A program made the position numbers and the translations under genes. Below are positions 1 through 6,025 of a stretch of 6,808 nucleotides of DNA, one piece after another; positions within the stretch are counted from its first letter, which is position 1; each line of letters opens with the position of its first letter. Origin of the DNA: Clostridia bacterium (lineage in GTDB: Bacteria; Bacillota; Clostridia; Clostridiales; Clostridiaceae); the NCBI GenBank assembly GCA_009930125.1, contig RZYZ01000110.1, positions 1-6,808 of the forward strand, read 5' to 3'. Below the pieces are notes generated by a model. That model had not been told where the DNA came from. It did no database searches and saw only the letters and a program-made list of their open reading frames with translations.

Positions 1-797
1 CCTTCCACGGTCTCTCCTTTGGTCTTTCTGTAGTAGGAGTAATTCTTCCAGAGACTGTGGGTGATTTTCTTCACCGTGGATGGTTTCCTCAGCACTTCCA
101 GAATCTCTTTTCTGATGGAGCTGATTTCCTCTTCACTGATCTTTCCAAGGTCCGCCAGCTTTCTTCCCATATCTCTCGCCCATGTATCATCGATTTCCTG
201 GCAGAGGAATTTCAGCGCATACCAGGCCTTGTATAGATCATCCTTGTTTTTCATTTCCAGAGATCGGAACCAGTGGAACGCCAGAAGTCTTCTCCTCCAG
301 TCCCACCATTTGATGGGGCTTTGCAGATCCGAAGCCGGAATAAGGAACAACTCTTCATCCAAAAGAACGGAGCCGAATATCCCTGGTGGATTTCCTCGCT
401 TCTGCTTCTTCAGAGAGGTTCTGTAGACTCCACAGGTAGGACTGCCGTCCATATAGACATAGGCTGTAACTTCCGCCCTTTTCAGCGTTTCCAGACAGGC
501 GATGGACCCCAGTTTCACTTCCTCGGTGACATCTCTTCCTTTACGATTCTTGATGATGGCTTCTCCTGTCCAGACCATGGCCCCGTTTCCTCCGGAAAGA
601 TGAATGGGGTCTCTTGGGACACCCAGCCCGGACATGGTCTCAGGGCAGACAGGACACCAGTTGAAATCCTGTTTTTCACGCCCCAGATTCTGCAGCATAT
701 CCCATCCCTTGTTGTTGTAGCGCACTGGACTGCCCATGCAGCAGGCGCTGATGCCGATGTTTATTTTATCATGGATGATGATGTTTTTCTTTTCCAC
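1..797 (-). CDS. DUF523 (TudS-like) iron-sulfur protein with C-terminal extension, partial
   Basis: The frame is open from GTG 797-795 to the window edge: 265 whole codons, 3' end missing. GTG is the only plausible start, because an in-frame TAG lies seven codons upstream and AGGGGG sits 8 bases before it. The DUF523 hallmarks are all visible: SACCMG (C19), CPVCPE (C51) followed by GLGVPR, and SPTCG (C122). In this family three cysteines at these places hold a [4Fe-4S] cluster, and the characterised member TudS desulfurises 2-thiouracil; whether this protein uses that substrate is unknown. A stand-alone DUF523 protein is about 150-160 residues, so residues from about 160 on are an added charged, aromatic-rich, probably helical domain. 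The GLGVPR variant recalls YbgA-type DUF523-DUF1722 fusions, but I cannot recognise DUF1722 in the visible tail. It lies 112 bases after the DUF2254 gene, so co-transcription is uncertain. Family call firm, tail unassigned. Confidence 0.86.
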   Translation of the reverse strand, partial: MEKKNIIIHDKINIGISACCMGSPVRYNNKGWDMLQNLGREKQDFNWCPVCPETMSGLGVPRDPIHLSGGNGAMVWTGEAIIKNRKGRDVTEEVKLGSIACLETLKRAEVTAYVYMDGSPTCGVYRTSLKKQKRGNPPGIFGSVLLDEELFLIPASDLQSPIKWWDWRRRLLAFHWFRSLEMKNKDDLYKAWYALKFLCQEIDDTWARDMGRKLADLGKISEEEISSIRKEILEVLRKPSTVKKITHSLWKNYSYYRKTKGETVE

Positions 798-805
798 TTC
801 TTTTT

Positions 806-811
806 CCCCCT
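806..811 (-). promoter_or_regulatory. Ribosome binding site for the GTG start of the DUF523 gene
   Basis: AGGGGG on the minus strand lies 8 bases upstream of GTG 797-795. No ATG is available between the upstream in-frame TAG and the conserved SACC motif, so this site decides the start. Confidence 0.7.
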
Positions 812-909
812 GTGTATTCTATTGTTTCATTTCCCAAGGTCGTATGCTTTGACGGAAAGAAAAATACTTCCGCCTGCAAAGAGCTTTTCTCTTACCTGTC
901 TGATCTTCT

Positions 910-2226
910 TCAGATGCCCACTCTACCTTTATGATAAAGTTCATCGATTTCCCTCAGTTCCTCCTGAATCATGTTTCGATCCAGCTCCGCAAAGGACTGA
1001 CGTGCAAGAATCTCCTCGAGATAGTCTATGTGCTTCCTGATGATTTCCCTGTTCAGTTCATTGGATTTCTCCAGGATATGTCTGTGGGCCTTGATGATGG
1101 AGAGCACCACGAAAATATCCTCTTTTCCGTAATGGATCATCTGGTTGAAGGTGTCAGAGAGCAGCTTATCCAGATCATAGCTTTCTCTGTAAAGAGAGGC
1201 CCTGTTTCCGTTGTCCTCATCCCGAATGACCACATATCCGGCCTTCAGCTCAGCCAGTTCACGAAGAAGAAGTCCCAGATCCCTGATGCACTGAATGGCC
1301 GTATTGGGATCATTGATGCCAGGAGAGAGGGCTTTCATGGCCACTTCCACCAGTTTCTGAATGGAAAAGCTGAAATCCTGCACTTCCGTGCGCCGGTCTC
1401 CGATATCCAGGCTTCTGCCGATTTCCTCGGAAAGATTGTCTTTAAGATCGCTGTTTCTGTCGTAGTAGATCTTTGCGATGATATCCTCATCCGTCACAAA
1501 CTGACCTGGAAGCTTATCGAAAATGATCAGCACTTTGTTCTCCGTTGCGATTTCGAAGAGCCTTCTGTAGTAGATTTCTGCAATATAGCCGCTTTTCGGA
1601 CTTCTGATGGCCAGTTTCGCTTCAAAATTCTCAATTTCCTCTTTTCCGATGGAATCATATTTTTCTATTTCTTCCTTATATTTGAGAATGTCATCAAAAG
1701 CTTTATCAAACAGACGGTCTATGAGATTGCTCGCCTGGATGTAGGTGCCCACATTGTTGATGTACATGATGAAGTTGATGAGCCCTACCAGAATGTAGAT
1801 GACGCCGAAGGTTCCAGCCAGAATCTTGAAATCGGAGAGAATCTCTCTGATGAAAAGAAGAGAGAGAATGGAGTACATGAATCCGCTGACAAAGATTCCG
1901 AAAGATTTCATGGTGCTTTTCTGCGTCAGGAAATTTTCCACCACTCTTGGAGAATACTGAGACGTATACATGGTCAGCACCACCATGGTGGTGGAAAAGG
2001 TGAAGGTCATGATGGTGATGAACGCACTGGCTATGATGGACAGCACGGACTTGGCCAGGTCGGTGCTGGTGGTGAGAATTCGAGGGATATAGGATGAAAT
2101 GTCAAAGAAGATTCTCGAATCCACGATGATGACGATGCTTGCCAGAAAAATGGCGAACAAGGTGTATATAACCGGATAGAGCCAGATGCTTCTTCGTATG
2201 TTATAGAGTATTCTTTTGAGATTCAT
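910..2226 (-). CDS. DUF2254 family integral membrane protein
   Basis: A 438-residue protein starting at ATG 2226 with GGAGG five bases upstream, ending in TGA. Four hydrophobic segments are visible at about residues 15-37, 57-87, 105-128 and 136-158, followed by a long soluble, presumably cytoplasmic region. Between the second and third segments is the family signature QYSPRVVENFL (90-100). The soluble part carries the conserved stretch around 279-317 with RTEVQDFSF, then ALSPGINDPNTA and RDLG. These mark DUF2254, a widespread membrane family without an established function; the length is normal. The last 80 residues are strongly charged and helical, possibly coiled coil. It lies 22 bases after the potassium channel gene with no terminator between, so the two are almost certainly co-transcribed. 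A role in ion homeostasis is inferred from that neighbour only. Structure and family are secure; function is not known. Confidence 0.88.
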   Translation of the reverse strand: MNLKRILYNIRRSIWLYPVIYTLFAIFLASIVIIVDSRIFFDISSYIPRILTTSTDLAKSVLSIIASAFITIMTFTFSTTMVVLTMYTSQYSPRVVENFLTQKSTMKSFGIFVSGFMYSILSLLFIREILSDFKILAGTFGVIYILVGLINFIMYINNVGTYIQASNLIDRLFDKAFDDILKYKEEIEKYDSIGKEEIENFEAKLAIRSPKSGYIAEIYYRRLFEIATENKVLIIFDKLPGQFVTDEDIIAKIYYDRNSDLKDNLSEEIGRSLDIGDRRTEVQDFSFSIQKLVEVAMKALSPGINDPNTAIQCIRDLGLLLRELAELKAGYVVIRDEDNGNRASLYRESYDLDKLLSDTFNQMIHYGKEDIFVVLSIIKAHRHILEKSNELNREIIRKHIDYLEEILARQSFAELDRNMIQEELREIDELYHKGRVGI

Positions 2227-2248
2227 AGAGCCCTCCCATCAGACCGCT

Positions 2249-3259
2249 TCAGCCTTCCGTATCATGAGCGATTTCACGTAGTTTCTTCACCTGATCGTCT
2301 CTTCCCAGAACAACCATGGCATCTCCTGCATGGAGCCTTTCATTAGGACCGGGATTGAAGAACATGTTCTTTTCCTCTTTTCTTCGAAGGGCCAGCACAA
2401 TGAGTCCCGTCTTTTCCGGAATGGCACTGTCTTTCAGGGTGAGATCGCATAGAGAAGAACCTTCTCTGATGTTCACATCTTCCAGACTGAGCACCACATC
2501 CCCCGCATGGGTGATGGCATCCAGAAAACTGATGACCTTCGGTCTCAGCATCATGGTCGCCATACGGATTCCTCCGATCTCGTTGGGAGAAACCGTGTTG
2601 TTGGCTCCCGCCTTCTTCAGCTTCTCGCTGGCATTCTCCTCCACAGCCCTTGCCACGATATGAAGTTCACTGTTCATCTGTCTTGCCGTGAGCACGGTAT
2701 AGACGTTGTCGGCATCTTTGGGCAGTGTGGCCACCAGCCCTTTTGCATAGGCGATTCTGGCCTTATTCAGCGTCCCTTCATGGGTGGCGTCCCCTTCCAC
2801 ATAAAGAATATCCGACTCCTTCAGCTCCTCAATGACCTTTTTGTCGCTGTCGATGACCACAAAGGGTATATTCTGCTTTTTGAACTGTGCCAGGGTATAA
2901 AATCCTGTTTCCCCCGCACCGCATATGATGTAATGATTCTCCAGTTTACTGATTGTATTCTCCATCCTCTTTAATTTCCAAGCCTCCTTGATTTCTCCTT
3001 CAACGAAAAGAGAAACGATATTTGAAACCACATATCCCACCGTTCCGATGCTCATGATGATGATGAACATGGAGAACAGCTTCGCCTCCGGTGTCATCTC
3101 CGTCACTTCTTTGTAGCCCACTGTAGAGACGGTGATGACCGTCATATACAGGGCATCCACCAGCGGAATATCCAGCAGAAATCTGTACCCGATGGTCCCC
3201 GTCAGGATAAGAATAAAAATAAGCAGCACAAGAACCATGACTCTTCTCCGATTCTCCAT
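2249..3259 (-). CDS. Two-transmembrane potassium channel with RCK (TrkA-N/TrkA-C) domains
   Basis: A 336-residue, full-length MthK-like channel subunit. TM1 is about residues 7-27, the pore helix and filter occupy 34-51 with TVGYKE at 46-51, and TM2 is about 60-86. After a charged linker comes the RCK-N Rossmann domain, with IICGAGETG (GxGxxG at 114-119) and an acidic residue ending the second strand (VVIDSD, D137), which suggests NAD(H) or another nucleotide as ligand. RCK-C covers about 254-334, ending in AGDAMVVLGRDDQVKKL. Such channels are tetrameric in the inner membrane with a cytoplasmic RCK ring that gates K+ flow in response to ligand or ions. ATG 3259 follows AGGTG by five bases. 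The gene is first in its unit, directly after a predicted promoter and palindrome, and is followed by DUF2254. The filter's last two residues are KE instead of the usual GD. An internal Met at 99 could start a free RCK form. Confidence 0.92.
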   Translation of the reverse strand: MENRRRVMVLVLLIFILILTGTIGYRFLLDIPLVDALYMTVITVSTVGYKEVTEMTPEAKLFSMFIIIMSIGTVGYVVSNIVSLFVEGEIKEAWKLKRMENTISKLENHYIICGAGETGFYTLAQFKKQNIPFVVIDSDKKVIEELKESDILYVEGDATHEGTLNKARIAYAKGLVATLPKDADNVYTVLTARQMNSELHIVARAVEENASEKLKKAGANNTVSPNEIGGIRMATMMLRPKVISFLDAITHAGDVVLSLEDVNIREGSSLCDLTLKDSAIPEKTGLIVLALRRKEEKNMFFNPGPNERLHAGDAMVVLGRDDQVKKLREIAHDTEG

Positions 3260-3289
3260 ACATTCACCTGCCTCTTATGATTTATCCAA

Positions 3290-3307
3290 GTTCAGAAATT
3301 TCTGAAC
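3290..3307. promoter_or_regulatory. Perfect 18-bp palindrome, candidate operator
   Basis: GTTCAGAAATTTCTGAAC is identical to its own reverse complement. It lies downstream of the predicted -10 of the channel gene, at roughly +6 to +23 from the expected transcription start, where a bound dimeric repressor would block transcription. With no loop and no U-tract it does not fit an intrinsic terminator. It partly resembles the CodY consensus AATTTTCWGAAAATT (about 11 of 15 positions by eye); the regulator is unknown. Confidence 0.55.
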
Positions 3308-3319
3308 CCCTTTTATAGT

Positions 3320-3328
3320 ATTATAACA
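3320..3328 (-). promoter_or_regulatory. Extended -10 promoter for the K+ channel/DUF2254 unit
   Basis: On the minus strand TGTTATAAT combines a perfect TATAAT (3325-3320) with the TGn extension. No good -35 hexamer is seen 16-18 bases upstream, which is common for extended -10 promoters. Transcription would start near 3313, giving a leader of about 54 bases before ATG 3259. The surrounding 110-base gap is clearly more AT-rich than the neighbouring genes, as expected for a promoter region. Confidence 0.6.
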
Positions 3329-3369
3329 TAAGGTTTCCTATAAACTATGTATTGAATGAAACCAGATTC

Positions 3370-4236
3370 CTAATCAGAAATCCAGCTGAACCGGTACTCA
3401 TAGTGGTCTGGCACCGCTGTATCCGGCGCATACCCGAGAATCATCCGGCCACTGAGCTTTCTCTCCACTGCGGCGAGATGGAAGTGGCATAGAGCAATGC
3501 CTAGGTCCAGTCTCTGAATATCATAAGGGAACGCGTCACTGTAGCCGACGCTTCTGGCTTCGTAGAAATGAAAGGCATCGCTCTCCTTCAGCACTCTCCA
3601 GGGCTGCTTATTGGATGCAGACGGAGCAAGGCGCACCATCTCCAGAGGCTTCTCGTAGATGCCGGCTTCTTCCGCGGATAGAGGGCGGGTAAACTCCTCC
3701 CTGAAGAAAAGCTCCGTCCAGGGCTTTCTCTGGTTTCCCTTGGCGATGAACCTCACCAGATGATCCGTCATGCTTCTGGTTTCCTTGGGATACCCGATGG
3801 GCGTGATGGCAGGAAAAAGCATGCCTTCCTCGATGGCCATGGCTTTTCTGAAATCCCCTCTCTTGAACGTTCCCCCAAGCCAGCAGGTTCCGATGCTTCT
3901 GGAAGCGGCGAACAGCATCAGCTGTTCCATCTCATACCCCAGCGCTTCCAGTGCGTAGGGCACCTCTTTCACCGCAGCGCCGATGTAATGGGCTGTTCCC
4001 TTGATGACGCCATAGGTGCCCAGGGATTTCCCGGTTTCTTCCGCTTCCAGGAAGAAGAACTTCACTTCTACGCCAAAGGGATTCGACAGGGAGTCCATAT
4101 AGGTCTCAATGGCCGCTTTATCCACAGGGGTGAGGGGATTCTCCACATAGGTGCGCACAGATTTCCTCTTTTCTATGACTTCTTCCACAGGCTGATTAAA
4201 AAATCTATTCATGTTCTTCATTCCTTTCTCTTTCAC
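3370..4236 (-). CDS. TM1586-type nitroreductase family protein (FMN-dependent)
   Basis: Up to 288 residues, ending in TAG. The arrangement fits the TM1586-like nitroreductases. The N-terminal IEKRKSVRTY (21-30) is the usual FMN-phosphate-binding RxSxR-type start. The middle stretch ALGYEMEQLMLFAASRSIGT (98-117) matches the family's helix before GTCWLGGTF. The second-half motif RLAPSASNKQPW (202-213) is the typical APSxxNxQPW flavin site. Such enzymes are soluble flavoproteins that reduce nitro or quinone-type compounds with NAD(P)H; the actual substrate is unknown. Start choice: GTG 4236 has AGGAAGGA five bases upstream and is used here. ATG 4221 and ATG 4212 are alternatives, the latter preceded by AAAGGA at nine bases. 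It begins 12 bases after the AAC(6') stop, and that stop overlaps its ribosome site, so translation may be coupled. I see no clear terminator after it. Confidence 0.85.
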   Translation of the reverse strand: MKEKGMKNMNRFFNQPVEEVIEKRKSVRTYVENPLTPVDKAAIETYMDSLSNPFGVEVKFFFLEAEETGKSLGTYGVIKGTAHYIGAAVKEVPYALEALGYEMEQLMLFAASRSIGTCWLGGTFKRGDFRKAMAIEEGMLFPAITPIGYPKETRSMTDHLVRFIAKGNQRKPWTELFFREEFTRPLSAEEAGIYEKPLEMVRLAPSASNKQPWRVLKESDAFHFYEARSVGYSDAFPYDIQRLDLGIALCHFHLAAVERKLSGRMILGYAPDTAVPDHYEYRFSWISD

Positions 4237-4248
4237 AGGGATCCTTCC

Positions 4249-4791
4249 TCATCGAACCAGGCTTTTGGCCATCCAGATATCGGGCTTCCCGATGCCGTTG
4301 GCATCCGGGAGTACCCCAATGATGATGTAGCCCATCTTCTGATAGAATTCATAGGGATGTCCCTTGTAGTTTCTGATTTCTGAAATCTTCCTGAAAGGGT
4401 CCTGAAAAAGATCTCCTTCACTGAGGCTGGTGGCGCCATGTTCATCATCGGTGCCCAGATACAGGGTCATGCCGCCACCTTCCGCCACCTTTTCCTCCAG
4501 AAGGGAGACCAGTTTTCTTCCTATTCCCTTACCGTGAAGATCCCTTCTCACCACCAGAGGATGGAGTTCCTATCCGGTATGCCCGTATTGGGGAATCGCT
4601 CCGATGAGCCCTACAAGTTCTCCCTTGAGGACCGCTTTCACGGCAATTCTCTCTTCCTGTAAGATGCTGCGGACTTCTTCTTCCGGATCCTCTCCGTAGG
4701 CCTCAGGAAAGGCTTCTCTTAGAAGTTCCGCCGCCTGCCTTTCATGATCTCTGTTTCCTCTTCTGAACAGCTCCAGTCTCATCTCTTCCAT
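4249..4791 (-). pseudogene. aac(6'): AAC(6')-Ii-like aminoglycoside 6'-N-acetyltransferase, interrupted by in-frame TAG
   Basis: The frame runs 180 codons from ATG 4791 (GAGGTG seven bases upstream) to TGA 4249, with one internal TAG at 4572-4570 (codon 74). Read through, the product is a full-length GNAT enzyme closely like AAC(6')-Ii, about 182 residues in Enterococcus faecium. It has LVGLIGAIPQYG (59-70), then TG-stop-ELHPLVV, the acetyl-CoA loop HGKGIG (86-91, with His where Q/R is usual), LGTDD (112-116), HPYEFYQKMGY (145-155), and GVLPDANG...KPDIWMAK near the end. Family members acetylate the 6'-amino group of aminoglycosides, though chromosomal relatives may have other amine substrates. 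The stop stands where relatives have Trp (GWELHPLVV), so one change, TGG to TAG, explains it; nothing else in the frame is damaged. GTG 4554 could restart translation but would omit the first 79 residues. It may be a recent pseudogene, a sequencing error or a suppressed stop. Confidence 0.88.
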
Positions 4792-4837
4792 AACTATGCA
4801 CCTCTTTTCTGTTCTTCCTGCTTATGCAGAACTCAGC

Positions 4838-6025
4838 TTATTTCTCTTCCTCTTCCACAAAGTCCCGGAAAGTTTCCACCATCTTTTCATCCGCCTGTCT
4901 GTCGGAATAGCGGATTGCTGCATAGATGGACCTGATTTCCTGACTTCTATGAAAGATTTCCTTTCCCTTTTCCGCCACCATGAGGGATGTGTCTGATTTT
5001 TCGATATTTACATGCTGCCTGATGCTTCTCAGGTATCTTCTGTAATAGAATCGGATCTTCTCCCGGGGCGTCCTGGGCAACTTTTCTCTTCTGCCTCGCC
5101 GGCCTTTCTCTCTCTCATCCAGGATGAATTCACGGACTTCCTCAAAAGGAAGCTCCTGGCTCATCTTTCCTCTTCTCCCCTTCATGAACCGGACAATGAG
5201 AAAGATCACCACAAGAACCATAATAAGCGGAATCAGGGTATCCAGCAGCGGGGTGCTCCTGATTTCCTGCACGCTTTCCTGAAATGCGTCGGTGAAGGAT
5301 TCCAGTGCCTGCTCCTCCTGAGGTTCTTCCCCCGGGGGGAGACTCCTGAGAAGATCGATGAATTTCATGAAAATCCAGAAACCCGCATAGACAATGGGAT
5401 ACGCCACATAATAGAGCAGTCCGAGAAACGCCTCATAGAGAAATCTAAACATCTCCAGCGCACCGCTTCTGAGCTCCCCTATGGTGACAACCAGAGAAAA
5501 GACGCTGGTCAGGGACAGATAGAAGAAGATGTTTCTTCTGGTCTTCTTCTGATCCAGCCCTGCCTGCCTGTGCCGTAGAGATGTGGTGAGGATGATGGTT
5601 GTGAAGAAGTACAGGAGCATGTAGGGCAGCGCTCTTCCCACAAGCCTGCCCATGAAGTCATTTCCGGTTCCGATCAGCGTGATCACAAAGAGAATCCCAT
5701 AGGTCACCCGGAAACGGAAGGACAGATCTTCAGGATACAGCCTGCCGAGCTTCCTGTAGTAATAAAGAATGAACACGGTGGTGTACAAGGCAGTGAAGAA
5801 GGCATTTTCCTGTGTCCTCTCCAGCAGCCAGGGAAGACAGAGAAGTGCCACAAGAACGCCTTGCGAGAACTTTCCTTCCGGCTTTTTCCACAGATAGAAG
5901 CAGAAAACCAGCACCACATAGAGAAACAGCGCGATGCCTCTCAAAGCTGGAACCTCGAAAAGCACCGTGAGCAGGGAAAAGGTAAGAGATAGGATGGAAA
6001 TCAGTTCAAGAATCAGCATTTCCAA
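4838..6025 (-). CDS. Polytopic membrane protein with DUF4129-like C-terminus, TgpA-related without transglutaminase core
   Basis: Up to 395 residues, ending in TAA. Hydrophobic segments are seen at about residues 3-25, 28-46, 56-70, 74-90, 106-121, 130-149, 165-183, 197-223 and 262-280, so eight or nine membrane passes. After the last one comes a very basic linker (281-318), then PREKIRFYYRRYLRSI (320-335) and a helical tail with EIRSIYAAIRYSD (363-375). This fits the DUF4129 pattern found at the C-terminus of TgpA-type proteins. The Cys-His-Asp transglutaminase core normally between membrane part and DUF4129 is absent; only a short acidic loop (230-256) occupies that place. The TTG start at 6025 is favoured because AAGGGGGTG lies seven bases upstream; ATG 6019 is the alternative. 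The gene overlaps the DUF58 stop by 20 bases, so the two are translationally linked. Assignment rests on context plus the weakly conserved tail. Confidence 0.68.
   Translation of the reverse strand: MEMLILELISILSLTFSLLTVLFEVPALRGIALFLYVVLVFCFYLWKKPEGKFSQGVLVALLCLPWLLERTQENAFFTALYTTVFILYYYRKLGRLYPEDLSFRFRVTYGILFVITLIGTGNDFMGRLVGRALPYMLLYFFTTIILTTSLRHRQAGLDQKKTRRNIFFYLSLTSVFSLVVTIGELRSGALEMFRFLYEAFLGLLYYVAYPIVYAGFWIFMKFIDLLRSLPPGEEPQEEQALESFTDAFQESVQEIRSTPLLDTLIPLIMVLVVIFLIVRFMKGRRGKMSQELPFEEVREFILDEREKGRRGRREKLPRTPREKIRFYYRRYLRSIRQHVNIEKSDTSLMVAEKGKEIFHRSQEIRSIYAAIRYSDRQADEKMVETFRDFVEEEEK

Noticed and set aside
816..821. TAGAAT on the minus strand as a -10 for the DUF523 gene
   Set aside because: There is no TGn extension and no usable -35 at 16-18 bases, and the leader would be very short. 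It is too weak to call a promoter.
851..874. Imperfect hairpin after the DUF2254 gene (GGCGGAAG pairing with a TTTCCGTC-type arm)
   Set aside because: The stem needs two G-U pairs, the T-run sits in the loop, and no U-tract follows, so it is not a convincing terminator.
273..1040. A plus-strand open frame of 255 codons spanning the DUF523 start region
   Set aside because: It runs opposite the DUF523 gene and across the gap into DUF2254; its product resembles no family and the minus-strand DUF523 motifs explain the region.
931..2097. A long plus-strand open frame (388 codons) opposite the DUF2254 gene
   Set aside because: It is antisense to a well-supported family member. Its His/Gly/Asp-rich stretches come from complementing hydrophobic codons, and no domain is recognisable.
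3000..3263. An 87-codon minus-strand frame beginning four bases upstream of the channel start
   Set aside because: It overlaps the channel gene's first helices in another frame and gives a low-complexity His/Gly/Tyr-rich product without family features.
3370..3372. Possible readthrough of the TAG ending the nitroreductase gene
   Set aside because: The protein already has a normal family length and ending. Readthrough would add only a short tail from the AT-rich promoter region before a TAA.
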